DNA from: Clostridia bacterium
GTDB lineage: Bacteria; Bacillota; Clostridia; Christensenellales; DTU072
DNA length: 33,194 nucleotides
NCBI GenBank assembly: GCA_016297005.1
Contig: JAEDHK010000014.1
Span: forward strand, 1-33,194
Reading direction: 5' to 3'
Positions within the stretch are counted from its first letter, which is position 1. Every line of letters starts with the position of its first letter. The notes beneath the pieces are model-generated. The model was not told the DNA's origin and made no database searches. It was given only the letters and a program-made list of their open reading frames with translations. Below, piece by piece: positions 23,108 to 30,881 of the stretch. The position numbers were made by a program, and so were the translations under genes.

Positions 23108-23904
23108 TATTCATCATCTCCTAAGTATGCTTTGATTACTTCCGGGTCGTTCAGTACTTCGTCGACTTTTCCTTGCGCCAAAACCGCTCCGAAATTCAAG
23201 ACCGTCAGTTCATCGCAAATCTTACTTACCAAGCTCATGTCATGCTCTATCAATAAAATAGTCATATCAAAGTTATCGCGGACGAAACGAATCGTTTCTA
23301 CCAGCTCTTCCGTTTCTTGAGGGTTCATCCCAGCCGCAGGCTCGTCCAGAAGCAAAAGTCTCGGATTTGTTGCCAATGCTCTCGCTATTTCCAATTTGCG
23401 TTGTTTTCCGTACGGAAGATTGCAAGCTAAATTCTTTTCGTCGTCAAGCCCGAATATCCGCAAAAGCTCTTTTGCCTTTTCAAGCATTGCTTTTTCCACT
23501 TTAAAATGTTTTGGCAAGCGTAACAAACTTGTAAAGAATCCGCATCTGTATTCCGGTCTGTTACTCAAGCCGACCATAACGTTACGGACGACTGTCATAT
23601 TGTTAAACAAACGTATGTTTTGAAAAGTACGCGCAATTCCTTTATGGCTTATCTTTTCCTGCCGCATCCCTTTTAACTCTTCTCCGCAAAGATAGAAAGT
23701 TCCTTCTGTCGGAGTATACACGCCGGTAAGCATATTGAACAATGTCGTTTTACCTGCGCCATTGGGGCCGATAAGACCATAAATTTCGTTCTTTTTTACT
23801 TCAAAACTAACGTGTTGAACGGCTTTCAGACCGCCGAAAGCTATTCCCAGATCTTCTATTTTTAAGACGACGTCGTCCGAAAACGTTTTATTCGATTTTT
23901 CCAT
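23107..23904 (-). CDS. livG: Branched-chain amino-acid ABC transporter, ATPase LivG
   Basis: The second ATPase of the Liv system. The 265 residues show Walker A GPNGAGKTT, the family-specific LPYGKQRKLEIARAL in place of the usual LSGGQ, Walker B RLLLLDEPAAGMNP and the H-loop LLIEHDM. AAGMNPQETEEL is typical for LivG. Its stop and start overlap those of livF and livM by one base each, showing tight coupling. The N-terminal 10 residues before VVLKIEDLG are extra polar sequence. Confidence 0.94.
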   Translation of the reverse strand: MEKSNKTFSDDVVLKIEDLGIAFGGLKAVQHVSFEVKKNEIYGLIGPNGAGKTTLFNMLTGVYTPTEGTFYLCGEELKGMRQEKISHKGIARTFQNIRLFNNMTVVRNVMVGLSNRPEYRCGFFTSLLRLPKHFKVEKAMLEKAKELLRIFGLDDEKNLACNLPYGKQRKLEIARALATNPRLLLLDEPAAGMNPQETEELVETIRFVRDNFDMTILLIEHDMSLVSKICDELTVLNFGAVLAQGKVDEVLNDPEVIKAYLGDDE

Positions 23905-25103
23905 TATTGTTTCTCCTCGTCGTCGGGCATCTTTTTTTCCGGCTCATTGCTTTGTATCCGTAAATCCAACGAAAGTATTTCATCCATATGTATCTTGGTG
24001 GGCACTCTGTCCCAAGCAGCTTCATCGTCTCTTACGTCAGACGATTCTTTCTTATTGCGCGTTTTTAATTTGCTTAGCAATCTTTTCGGGTTTGTTCTTT
24101 CTCTGAAATCTTTTAGTGCGGGCGCATTATTGTAAATTACGAACAAAATCAATATTGTCGCATAAATAATGTTCTGCAATACCGCCAGATTACCTGTTAA
24201 ATACTTATTCAACTCTATATTAATATAAGTTATCAGCGCCGCGGCAATTAAAGAACCGTTTATGCTTCCCATACCGCCCAATACCACCATAACTAATATT
24301 TCTATCGAATAATTGTAATCGAACTTGACGCTTGACACGATTCCCGCGTTGCTATAACTGTATAAAACTCCGGCGATCCCCGCAAAAAAGGAGCTGACGA
24401 CAAAAACCAGGAGTTTGTACTTCGTTACTTCTACTCCGGTAGCTCTTGCCGCTATTTCGCTATCTCTTATTGCCGTTATTGCACGCCCGTGTTTACTTCT
24501 TATTATATTTTGCACGGCGATTATGGTAATCAATAACAAGCCCATTGCCAAAATGAACATATAGTCTCTGTTCATACGCGGAGTCCACAGACCGATCGCT
24601 CCGCCAAAAGTCTCGGCGCTGCTGTTAATGAATATCGTCTTTACAATCTGGCAGAATGCCAGAGTAACTATTGCCAGATAGTCGCCTCTTAATCTTAACG
24701 CGGGCAAACCGATAATAAAACCGCAAATCGCCGCCGCCAGTCCACCCGCCAATACAGCCAGGAAGAAGACGAAAACATTGTCGTTGCCATAACCGGCGTT
24801 TTGCACCATCACAGCCGCGACTTTTCCTCCCATATACATACCGACGCACATGAATCCGGCGTGACCCAAACTTAATTCTCCCAAAAAGCCGACGACCAGG
24901 CTCAACGATACGGCTAATATCATAGCGATAGCCATTTTTTCAAGCATGACCTGATACGTCATTTTCAGATTGTCCGTCAGGCTCATTTCGCCACAAACAA
25001 TAGTAATAATCGCTATGACTATGGGAGCAATATAGTGTTTCCACTTTACATTTTTAAGTTTATTAAAAAAGCTCGAAAATGTTTTTTTATCAAATTTGCT
25101 CAT
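23904..25103 (-). CDS. livM: Branched-chain amino-acid ABC transporter, permease LivM
   Basis: A membrane subunit forming the pore with LivH. The ATG at 25101-25103 (MSKFDKKTFSSF) is chosen because it overlaps the livH stop as ATGA; the in-frame extension inside livH is rejected. The 399 residues show about ten hydrophobic segments and the family block GELSLGHAGFMCVGMYMGG, then RLRGDYLAIVTLAF and the EAA-like loop IRDSEIAARATGVEVTKYKL. A polar C-terminal tail of about 75 residues (RERTNPKRLLSK to the end) is longer than in typical LivM. It might meet LivG (inference). Confidence 0.93.
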   Translation of the reverse strand: MSKFDKKTFSSFFNKLKNVKWKHYIAPIVIAIITIVCGEMSLTDNLKMTYQVMLEKMAIAMILAVSLSLVVGFLGELSLGHAGFMCVGMYMGGKVAAVMVQNAGYGNDNVFVFFLAVLAGGLAAAICGFIIGLPALRLRGDYLAIVTLAFCQIVKTIFINSSAETFGGAIGLWTPRMNRDYMFILAMGLLLITIIAVQNIIRSKHGRAITAIRDSEIAARATGVEVTKYKLLVFVVSSFFAGIAGVLYSYSNAGIVSSVKFDYNYSIEILVMVVLGGMGSINGSLIAAALITYINIELNKYLTGNLAVLQNIIYATILILFVIYNNAPALKDFRERTNPKRLLSKLKTRNKKESSDVRDDEAAWDRVPTKIHMDEILSLDLRIQSNEPEKKMPDDEEKQ

Positions 25104-25975
25104 ACTTTCTCCTTCTTCATCTTGCCCAAGATTCCGCTCGGCTTTACAAGAAGAATAATTATAAGAAGACCAAACTCTATCGCTTCCGTATAAGGGGCTA
25201 ATTGCGGTATCATATTGGAAAAACATTCAATAACGCCCAACAAAACGCCTCCGATAATAGCGCCGGGAATAGAGCCGATACCGCCGATTACGGCAGCGGT
25301 AAAGGCCTTGATTCCGGGCATAGCTCCGAAAGTAGGGCTCATCGTCGGCGTAAGCATAAAATAAAAAATTACCGACAACCCGGCAAAAGCCGAGCCTATT
25401 GCAAACGTTATTGTAATAATCGAATTGATATTTATACCCATTAGTTTTGCCGCCGCTTTATCCTCCGATACCGCGACCATCGCGCGTCCGATTTTCGCAT
25501 ACTTTATGAACAGCGTCAACGCCGTCATAAGCACTACCGTGCACGATAAAGTGACTATTGTGGATACAGAGATGGTAAACGCTCCTTTCCCCAATACTCC
25601 CAAATTCAAATAATCAAGAACCATCTTGGGCGCGGATCCGAAAATAATCTGTGCCAAAGACTGTAATAAATAGCTCATTCCTATTGCCGTAATCAGTACC
25701 GCCAACGGAGAGCTGCCACGCAAGGGCTTGTACGCAACTTTTTCTATACACACTCCCAAAACCGTGCAGAAAATAATTGCAAAAAGAACGGCTACTATCG
25801 GTTGGTGCAGAAGTCCCAACGTTACGACCACGGTATATCCGCCTGCCATAATAATATCTCCGTGAGCAAAGTTTAACATCTTAGCTATACCGTAAACTAT
25901 AGTATAACCCAGCGCTATCATTGCATAGATTCCGCCCAGACTTAACCCGTTAATAAAATTTATTATATATTCCAT
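25100..25975 (-). CDS. livH: Branched-chain amino-acid ABC transporter, permease LivH
   Basis: The first permease of the Liv system: 291 residues, about eight hydrophobic segments. It shows the family start INGLSLGGIYAMIALGYTIVYGI followed by MLNFAHGDI (in pieces of that motif), and the loop VSEDKAAAKLMGININSIITI near residue 165. It overlaps livM by ATGA. A 162-base gap with a hairpin separates it from livK. No clear Shine-Dalgarno is seen before the ATG (upstream is A/T-rich), so translation may be weaker than that of livK. Confidence 0.93.
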   Translation of the reverse strand: MEYIINFINGLSLGGIYAMIALGYTIVYGIAKMLNFAHGDIIMAGGYTVVVTLGLLHQPIVAVLFAIIFCTVLGVCIEKVAYKPLRGSSPLAVLITAIGMSYLLQSLAQIIFGSAPKMVLDYLNLGVLGKGAFTISVSTIVTLSCTVVLMTALTLFIKYAKIGRAMVAVSEDKAAAKLMGININSIITITFAIGSAFAGLSVIFYFMLTPTMSPTFGAMPGIKAFTAAVIGGIGSIPGAIIGGVLLGVIECFSNMIPQLAPYTEAIEFGLLIIILLVKPSGILGKMKKEKV

Positions 25976-26088
25976 ATTTTTCCTTATTATACGATTTGAT
26001 AACTATTTCGCTGTTTTGCTATGCTGAATTATTTAGCAAATACGTATATGGTCTTATCTTTGAAAATCGTTTTTTGTTAATGTACATA

Positions 26089-26124
26089 TTAATTCGGCCT
26101 GCCGACGATAGCAAGCCGAATTAA
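26089..26124 (-). promoter_or_regulatory. Hairpin between livK and livH
   Basis: TTAATTCGGC (26089-26098) pairs perfectly with GCCGAATTAA (26115-26124). No T-run follows on the minus strand. Such hairpins after a binding-protein gene usually protect the upstream message from 3' exonucleases, giving more LivK than LivHMGF; that role here is inference. Confidence 0.6.
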
Positions 26125-26137
26125 TACGTCTTTGTTA

Positions 26138-27298
26138 TTACTTAGCCGCTTTAACAATCGCTTTCGTTGCGGATTTGTTTACGTAACCGTTACTGTCCCA
26201 CGTTACGTTGCTGCCGGTGGCAGTATTTCCGTCACTGCCGGTAATTGCTCCGGTAAATTGGAAATCGCCGTTCAACACTTCGCAAAGCGCGTTGCACAAA
26301 TCGCTGTGGCTGATCTTTGTGTCCGTAATGTTGGCTGCCGTCATCGCCTGATAAATAGCATATACGCAGTCATAAGCGGAAGCACCGAATTGATTCAACG
26401 TATCCTTGCCATATTTTTCAGTATACTTTCTGTTAAAATCTCCGGCTTTTCCGGTCGTTGCCGAGCTGTCGAAGTGAGTAAGCATGCTGATTTCCTGCGG
26501 GATATCGCTAACGCTCATATTCAGGATTCCGTCCAATCCGTCGCAACCGAAGTATACGCAATCGGATTTAACGGTGTCTTTGGCTTGCAGCATAAACACC
26601 GAAGCCGGTTCGTAATAAATAGGCATAAAGATAACGTCGCAATCCTTCAACGTGTTTACTTGGGTGTCGAAACTTGCCGCTTTGTTATCCGTAAACGAAG
26701 CTTCTACCAAAGATACGCCTTGCATATTTGCTTTGAATTGCGCTTGTATACCACTCGAATAGTTGTCTGCGGAATTATAGAAGCAACCAATCTTTTTCCC
26801 TGTGTAATTGGCCTTGAAATATTCCGCCGCATATTGTCCTTGGTTGTTGTCCGCAAAACACATCTGATAACCGTTGGAATAATCCTTTACTACGTTGTTT
26901 GCCGAAGCGGAAGGCGTCATAAAGAACATATTTTCTTGTTTTGCCATCTCGTTGAACGCCAATCCGGGAGCGGTCGTAACGGTTCCTAACGTCAATTGAA
27001 CGCCGTCATCCAACATGTTTGCGAAAATACTTTCAATATTACTTGCGTCGTGCTTATCGTCATAAGCCTTCAACTCGAACTGAATGCCGCCCAAAGCATT
27101 GATCTCGTCAATAGCCATTTGCGCAGAATTCTTAACTGCTATGCCGTATACGGAAGCCCCGCCCGTTAACGGTCCGGACATCCCGATTACAAAGTGGTTG
27201 CCGCCTTTGTCGTTACATGCGCTCAGCGCCACTACCATACTTACACAAAAAACAAGTGCAAGTACGACTACCAGAACTTTTTTAAAATTCTTCCTCAT
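26138..27298 (-). CDS. livK: Branched-chain amino-acid binding lipoprotein LivK
   Basis: The extracellular receptor of the ABC transporter. The 386 residues begin with a signal peptide and the lipobox VALSAC (Cys28), as expected for a Gram-positive binding protein fixed to the membrane. The mature part is a type-1 periplasmic-binding fold, with IGMSGPLTGGASVYGIAVKN and AMAIDEINALGG-like text at the front and FMPIYYEPASVFMLQA plus DFNRKYTEKYGKDTLNQFGA further on. AAGGAG precedes the ATG. It is first of livKHMGF and lies behind an intrinsic terminator and a small leader ORF, so expression is probably attenuated when branched-chain amino acids are plentiful. Confidence 0.94.
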   Translation of the reverse strand: MRKNFKKVLVVVLALVFCVSMVVALSACNDKGGNHFVIGMSGPLTGGASVYGIAVKNSAQMAIDEINALGGIQFELKAYDDKHDASNIESIFANMLDDGVQLTLGTVTTAPGLAFNEMAKQENMFFMTPSASANNVVKDYSNGYQMCFADNNQGQYAAEYFKANYTGKKIGCFYNSADNYSSGIQAQFKANMQGVSLVEASFTDNKAASFDTQVNTLKDCDVIFMPIYYEPASVFMLQAKDTVKSDCVYFGCDGLDGILNMSVSDIPQEISMLTHFDSSATTGKAGDFNRKYTEKYGKDTLNQFGASAYDCVYAIYQAMTAANITDTKISHSDLCNALCEVLNGDFQFTGAITGSDGNTATGSNVTWDSNGYVNKSATKAIVKAAK

Positions 27299-27326
27299 TT
27301 TTCTTCTCCTTATAAAAGTTTCTTTA

Positions 27327-27360
27327 TAAAAAATACGGTAAGCCTAAAAGGATTACCGTA
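27327..27360 (-). terminator. Attenuator-like terminator in the livK leader
   Basis: TACGGTAA (27334-27341) and TTACCGTA (27353-27360) form an 8-bp stem that extends by CCT/AGG inside a G-A mismatch; six Ts follow on the minus strand. It stands 28 bases before the livK ATG, downstream of the leader ORF, so it must be bypassed for livK to be expressed. Confidence 0.8.
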
Positions 27361-27402
27361 CTTATTATCATAATACCATAAAAAACGGAATACTTTATTG
27401 GC

Positions 27403-27549
27403 TCATAGAATAGCGCGTCCTTTGTTAGAGGAAATCAGGCTAAGTCGTATCAGGCTAATAATGCTAATAATTCGAATAACGGCGCTGGCTAAAAATACTT
27501 CAATCGAAGTATTAACGCCCTTATTCAAACCTGCAGCACTATTTATCAT
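27403..27549 (-). CDS. Ile/Leu-rich leader peptide of the liv operon (proposed)
   Basis: A 48-codon ORF starting at an ATG (27547-27549), with GGAG 5 bases upstream and a consensus promoter behind it. Its middle reads VIRIISIISLIRLSLISS (residues 24-41), so 11 of 18 codons are Ile, Leu or Val. The tail NKGRAIL recalls the GRGKA end of the enterobacterial ilv leader. The ORF is followed by an intrinsic terminator and then livK, the order expected for ribosome-stalling attenuation by charged Ile/Leu tRNA. AGCCT occurs twice within the rich segment and can pair with AGGCT in the terminator hairpin, a possible antiterminator. A hairpin AATACTTC/GAAGTATT (27494-27513) followed by Ts lies inside the ORF. 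An alternative is a small hydrophobic membrane peptide. No homologue is known to me. Confidence 0.65.
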   Translation of the reverse strand: MINSAAGLNKGVNTSIEVFLASAVIRIISIISLIRLSLISSNKGRAIL

Positions 27550-27577
27550 AATAACTCCGTTATCGGTTTATAGTTCG

Positions 27578-27606
27578 ATATTATCACAGATAAAATATGA
27601 TGTCAA
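27578..27606 (-). promoter_or_regulatory. Promoter of the liv leader and operon
   Basis: On the minus strand, a perfect TTGACA (27601-27606), a 17-bp spacer and TAATAT (27578-27583) give a transcript start near 27571, about 22 bases before the leader-peptide ATG. The liv message would thus begin with the leader ORF. Confidence 0.85.
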
Positions 27607-27609
27607 ATA

Positions 27610-27912
27610 ATTTTTGCAAGAAAAATAACAATCCTTAATTTTTTTCTTTTGATATTACGGCACTCATGCGCGCAACCCCTTCATCCGAATATTCCCGAAA
27701 AACAAAATGTAAAAAATACCTATTGTCTTCAAAAACAAGTTATCCGGATTGCATCAGGCAATTCAGTACGAAATAGTTACACTATCGAAAAAATAATTGT
27801 ATTCTTCGCAATCCTCTCCTTTTTATGCGTTTCCAACGCCGCTTCAAAGTACAAAAATTGGTTTTCGGGCAGCAGGTTCAGGATACTCATTATTCTAATG
27901 CAATATAATAAT
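27610..27912. other. Gene-free stretch between the liv promoter and ybaK
   Basis: About 300 bases with no supported gene. A rightward frame that crosses it continues into ybaK antisense, shows no Shine-Dalgarno and no family likeness, and is not called. I see no terminator for ybaK here. Confidence 0.5.
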
Positions 27913-27913
27913 A

Positions 27914-28378
27914 CTATTTTTTACATACATCAATCCATTCGACGAAATCAGAGTATTTCTCCAATTCCGGAATGGACAATTCTATGGCGCTGTTACTACT
28001 TCCACAAGCGGGAAAGACCGTTTCAAAACGTTGCAAAGATTTGTCCAAATAAACCGCAACGTCTTCGTTAATACCAAACGGACAAACGCCGCCGATAGCG
28101 TGTCCAATAAGTCCGACAACCTCTTCCGGCTTTAACATCCTTGCTTTTGTGCCGAACTGCGCCTTGTATTTGGGATTATCGATTTTTACATCGCCCGCCG
28201 CGACAATAAGAATCGCTTTACCGTTTACCATAAACGACAATGTTTTTGCAATACGACACGGTTCACAATTAAGCGCTTTCGCCGCTAACTCAACCGTTGC
28301 GCTTGACGCTTCAAATTCCCTTACTCTATCGGATATTCCGAATTGCGCGAAATATGCTTTTACTTTTTCAATCGCCAT
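27914..28378 (-). CDS. ybaK: YbaK/EbsC-family aminoacyl-tRNA deacylase
   Basis: A 154-residue editing enzyme that removes wrongly attached amino acids (classically Cys from tRNA-Pro) in trans. The core is SSATVELAAKALNCEPCRIAKTLSF with the active-site Lys45, then KARMLKPEEVVGLIGHAIGGVCPFGI and VAVYLDKSLQRFETVFPACGSS, all typical for the family and the prolyl-tRNA synthetase insertion domain. CGGAGG lies before the ATG. A 22-codon ORF overlaps the start. A perfect extended -10 (TGGTATAAT, minus strand 28456-28464) is the likely promoter. Which tRNA it edits cannot be told. Confidence 0.92.
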   Translation of the reverse strand: MAIEKVKAYFAQFGISDRVREFEASSATVELAAKALNCEPCRIAKTLSFMVNGKAILIVAAGDVKIDNPKYKAQFGTKARMLKPEEVVGLIGHAIGGVCPFGINEDVAVYLDKSLQRFETVFPACGSSNSAIELSIPELEKYSDFVEWIDVCKK

Positions 28379-28436
28379 AGTATATACCTCCGTTTATTGG
28401 CTCTTTTTTCTTTGCCTTTTGCTTGAATTGTTCCAT
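28368..28436 (-). CDS. Short upstream ORF overlapping ybaK (tentative)
   Basis: A 22-codon ORF (MEQFKQKAKKKEPINGG, ending YYGD) lies between the ybaK promoter and ybaK. AAAGGAG stands 10 bases before its ATG, and its stop falls 11 bases inside ybaK, so ribosomes finishing it could restart at the ybaK start. The peptide is very basic and unlike known proteins; a chance ORF is possible. Confidence 0.35.
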   Translation of the reverse strand: MEQFKQKAKKKEPINGGIYYGD

Positions 28437-28455
28437 TTGTTTTTGGCTCCTTTTT

Positions 28456-28464
28456 ATTATACCA
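28456..28464 (-). promoter_or_regulatory. Extended -10 promoter of ybaK
   Basis: TGGTATAAT on the minus strand is a TGn extended -10 with perfect TATAAT; the -35 (TTCCTT, 28479-28484) is poor, as is common with extended -10 sites. Confidence 0.6.
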
Positions 28465-28580
28465 CACCGATCCTTAAAAAGGAAAAGTGCATAAGTCATT
28501 TTTTTAACTTACACACTTTATTTTACACTCTCCATCGGCAGATCCGCCGTATTAGGAATACTCGTTTACAGCGTTATTCT

Positions 28581-29108
28581 TTAACAGCCTCTACCGAAAG
28601 CGTCGCTGAAACTTATGCCTTCTCTATGAAAATACGCGCTCAGTCTTCCGAAAACTCGGTTTAGACCGACGACTCCGCTCATCTCTACGTATTCCAATCC
28701 GTTTTCTTCAGCTATCCTTTTGATCCTGTAGCAAAAAGTTTCGCTTTTGCCATAAGGTTGCATAATATATATTTTGCAATTTTTATAAAGAGATTTCAGC
28801 TTTTTAACCAACGCACGATAGTCCGCTATCGATTCCTCTGTCTCTTCGTCCTCCTCCCCCAACGCAACAAGAATTATTCCCGGCGAAAGATATTTCAGAC
28901 TATCTTCAACCGTTTCCGTCGCTTCCTTTATTTTTAGCCCTTCTATGCTCCTGTTGTAAACCGCATAATCAGTGATATGCCCCTGCATGAACTCGTAAAA
29001 CGGAAAATCGAACATATAACTTGAACCGAGTATGACCACTTCGTTCTTCAAGGCTACTTCGTTTAGTATCTTATATTTCTTGGCTTTTTCCTTAATATCT
29101 TCTCGCAT
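28581..29108 (-). CDS. SGNH/GDSL-hydrolase-like protein with altered motifs
   Basis: Start at the ATG 29106-29108 (MREDIKEKAKKYK), 6 bases after AAAGGAG; the longer frame is rejected. The 175 residues have the outline of an SGNH hydrolase: VVILGSSYMFDFPF in place of the block-I GDS, NRSIEGLKIKEA (the block-II Gly region) and LSPGIILVALGEEDEE where GxND would stand. No C-terminal DxxH is visible. Catalytic residues are therefore changed and activity is doubtful. No signal peptide is seen. The gene overlaps the PQ-loop-like gene by 17 bases, so the pair is co-translated, and a LysR regulator diverges from them. Function unknown. Confidence 0.6.
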   Translation of the reverse strand: MREDIKEKAKKYKILNEVALKNEVVILGSSYMFDFPFYEFMQGHITDYAVYNRSIEGLKIKEATETVEDSLKYLSPGIILVALGEEDEETEESIADYRALVKKLKSLYKNCKIYIMQPYGKSETFCYRIKRIAEENGLEYVEMSGVVGLNRVFGRLSAYFHREGISFSDAFGRGC

Positions 29109-29391
29109 AGTGTTCTCCTTTCTGCTTTTTATTTTCATTTATTTTGTTAATCGCGCCTATAATCAAATCTGCCGTAACTATAACGAGATTTATGATGTAC
29201 AACCACAATACGTAAGTCGCAACTCCGGATGTGATTTTGCTTGCAATTCCGCAAATATAACCGAGAATAATTACTACGGTAAAAACGAGACTTTTCCCTT
29301 TAGTGCTTTTCGACCTCAGACTCTTGATTACCGAAATCGGCCATGAGATACCAAAACATATCAACATCATTACTTCAAATATTTCAGACAT
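29092..29391 (-). CDS. Small membrane protein, PQ-loop/SemiSWEET-like
   Basis: A 99-residue protein with three hydrophobic segments (about residues 4-20, 34-54 and 59-82). The first helix and loop, FGISWPISVIKSLRSKSTKG, followed by KSLVF, have the shape of a PQ-loop repeat as in SemiSWEET sugar carriers, where half-transporters dimerise. The canonical PQ is WP here. The C-terminus is strongly basic (KINENKKQKGEHYARRY). GGAGG precedes the ATG. It is first in a two-gene unit with the SGNH-like gene and shares a divergent promoter region with the LysR gene. Confidence 0.65.
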   Translation of the reverse strand: MSEIFEVMMLICFGISWPISVIKSLRSKSTKGKSLVFTVVIILGYICGIASKITSGVATYVLWLYIINLVIVTADLIIGAINKINENKKQKGEHYARRY

Positions 29392-29420
29392 TTCTTCCTC
29401 CGTTCGATTACAGTATACTC

Positions 29421-29449
29421 TTGACTATTTATAATGTATAATATATATT
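29421..29449 (+). promoter_or_regulatory. Divergent promoter region between the PQ-loop-like gene and the LysR gene
   Basis: Rightward: TTGACT (29421-29426), 17-bp spacer, TATATT (29444-29449). Leftward: TATACT near 29413-29418 with a weak -35. The perfect palindrome ATAATATATATTAT (29439-29452) lies where LysR proteins usually bind, between the divergent genes. Confidence 0.6.
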
Positions 29450-29482
29450 ATTTATAGTAATAATAACTTTTAGGAATATATT

Positions 29483-30361
29483 ATGGAACTTACTTCATTA
29501 AAATACTTTTACGAGGTAGCAAAAACCGAACATCTTACAAAAGCCGCCGAAATCCTTCACGTATCGCAACCCGCCTTAACGAAATCTATAAGAAATCTCG
29601 AAGAAGAATTAAGAGTAAAACTTTTTTATAAGGAAGGAAGAAGAATAAAACTGAACGAATACGGAATATTTTTGAAAGAAAAGCTTACTCCGATAATTGA
29701 AGAACTGGATATCCTCCCCGCATCTATAGAAAAGCTCGTAGATCTGGCAAGCCGTACAGTCCGCGTGACCGTACTTGCCGCATCCACGATTATGACGGAC
29801 ATAATAATAGATTTCAAACGGCAAAATCCCGAAACAATATTTAGAATGTCACAAAAAGAATCCGGGAATTCCGATATAATTGTCACAACAAATTCCTCCT
29901 CTCGCGAGTCCTTGGATACGATAAAAAAACATGGCGTTATCGAAGAAAAAATTTACGTCGCCGTGCCTAAAAACTCCGATCTTGCGGCGTTTAACTCAAT
30001 AGATTTATCTATGCTATCCGAACGCGATTTTATAGCGCTTTCCGGCTCTCGCCGTTTTCGACCATTCTGCGACGCTTATTGCGCATATGCCGGATTTAAT
30101 CCTAGGGTAGTTTTTGAAAGCGATTCTCTTATCGCCGTAAAAAACCTCATTGCGGCAGGCATCGGCGTAGCTTTTTGGCCTGAGTTTTCATGGGGTAAAT
30201 TAGACAACCATAATATAAAACTTCTCAAAATAGACCATCCGATCTGTCAAAGGGAGATCGTAGTATATCTTAACGATAATCAAAATCCGAGCTCGATATC
30301 TACAAAATTCTTCGAATTTACCATGAAAAAATTATCTGAAAAACAATCTTTGCAAATATAA
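29483..30361 (+). CDS. LysR-type transcriptional regulator
   Basis: A 292-residue regulator. The N-terminal winged helix-turn-helix is clear (residues 1-60: LKYFYEVAKTEHLTKAAEIL, then HVSQPALTKSIRNLEEEL), with the effector-binding fold after residue 90 (VRVTVLAASTIMTDIIIDFK to VAFWPEFSWG). It reads away from the PQ-loop/SGNH pair; LysR regulators usually control the divergent neighbour, so that pair is the likely target (inference). The effector is unknown. The Shine-Dalgarno is weak (TTAGGAATAT). Confidence 0.92.
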   Translation: MELTSLKYFYEVAKTEHLTKAAEILHVSQPALTKSIRNLEEELRVKLFYKEGRRIKLNEYGIFLKEKLTPIIEELDILPASIEKLVDLASRTVRVTVLAASTIMTDIIIDFKRQNPETIFRMSQKESGNSDIIVTTNSSSRESLDTIKKHGVIEEKIYVAVPKNSDLAAFNSIDLSMLSERDFIALSGSRRFRPFCDAYCAYAGFNPRVVFESDSLIAVKNLIAAGIGVAFWPEFSWGKLDNHNIKLLKIDHPICQREIVVYLNDNQNPSSISTKFFEFTMKKLSEKQSLQI

Positions 30362-30465
30362 ATTAATTTTTCAAAATTAGTTTATTATCGACAAAAATTT
30401 TGCTACTTTTTGTGGTATTCTCACTAAAAAAGTATTTGATTCCCTTTTTATTACGCAATCTTTTT

Positions 30466-30709
30466 CAAACTCCGGAATGCCTTATATTATTCTGTTATGG
30501 AATCGTTTTTTGGAAGTTTTAAGCGAGAAGCATTATATCGTTATCGCTTCAAATCAGAAAAAGATTTTTTTGAAAGTATTGAACCATACATTAACTTCTA
30601 TAATAACAAGCGACCGCGTTCTATTTTCATGAACCAGACACCGGATTAATTCGAAGCCAACTATTTCAATAAATATAAGGAAAACTCCAAGCCGCGAACT
30701 GAACGGTAA
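30466..30709 (+). pseudogene. IS3-family transposase remnant A
   Basis: The C-terminal end of an IS3 OrfB. SNSGMPY in one frame shifts by one base into YYSVMESFFGSFKREALYRY, which continues to YNNKRPRSIFMNQTPD. Then a TAA stands where CAA (Gln) is expected, and reading through gives FEANYFNKYKENSKPRTER before the next stop. So at least one frameshift and one nonsense change are present. The upstream two-thirds of the transposase is missing. Confidence 0.85.
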
Positions 30710-30835
30710 CGGTTCGAAAACGAAAGGGTTAGTTTGTTCTCAACAGAATTTTTTGACTTTTCCTAAAAAGTATCCTTTGAGAAAAGTGTACCTAAATATG
30801 GTATTTTATCAGGAAATATCTGCCTTAATACATAT

Positions 30836-30881
30836 AAAAAGACCTTGAATCTGAACAACTACGGTTCATTTTTCAAGGTCT
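30836..30881 (-). repeat. Inverted repeat with T-run inside IS3 remnant B
   Basis: AGACCTTGAA (30840-30849) and TTCAAGGTCT (30872-30881) pair perfectly; five Ts follow on the minus strand, so it looks like a leftward terminator although no leftward gene ends here. It lies in the unrelated sequence before the transposase part. Confidence 0.5.

Noticed and set aside
27403..27549. T-box riboswitch upstream of livK
   Set aside because: The leader is too short, and no specifier stem or T-box consensus (TGG near AGGGTGG) was seen; the leader-peptide reading fits better.
27649..28071. Rightward open frame (140 codons) before and opposite ybaK
   Set aside because: Half of it is antisense to ybaK, there is no Shine-Dalgarno and no family match.
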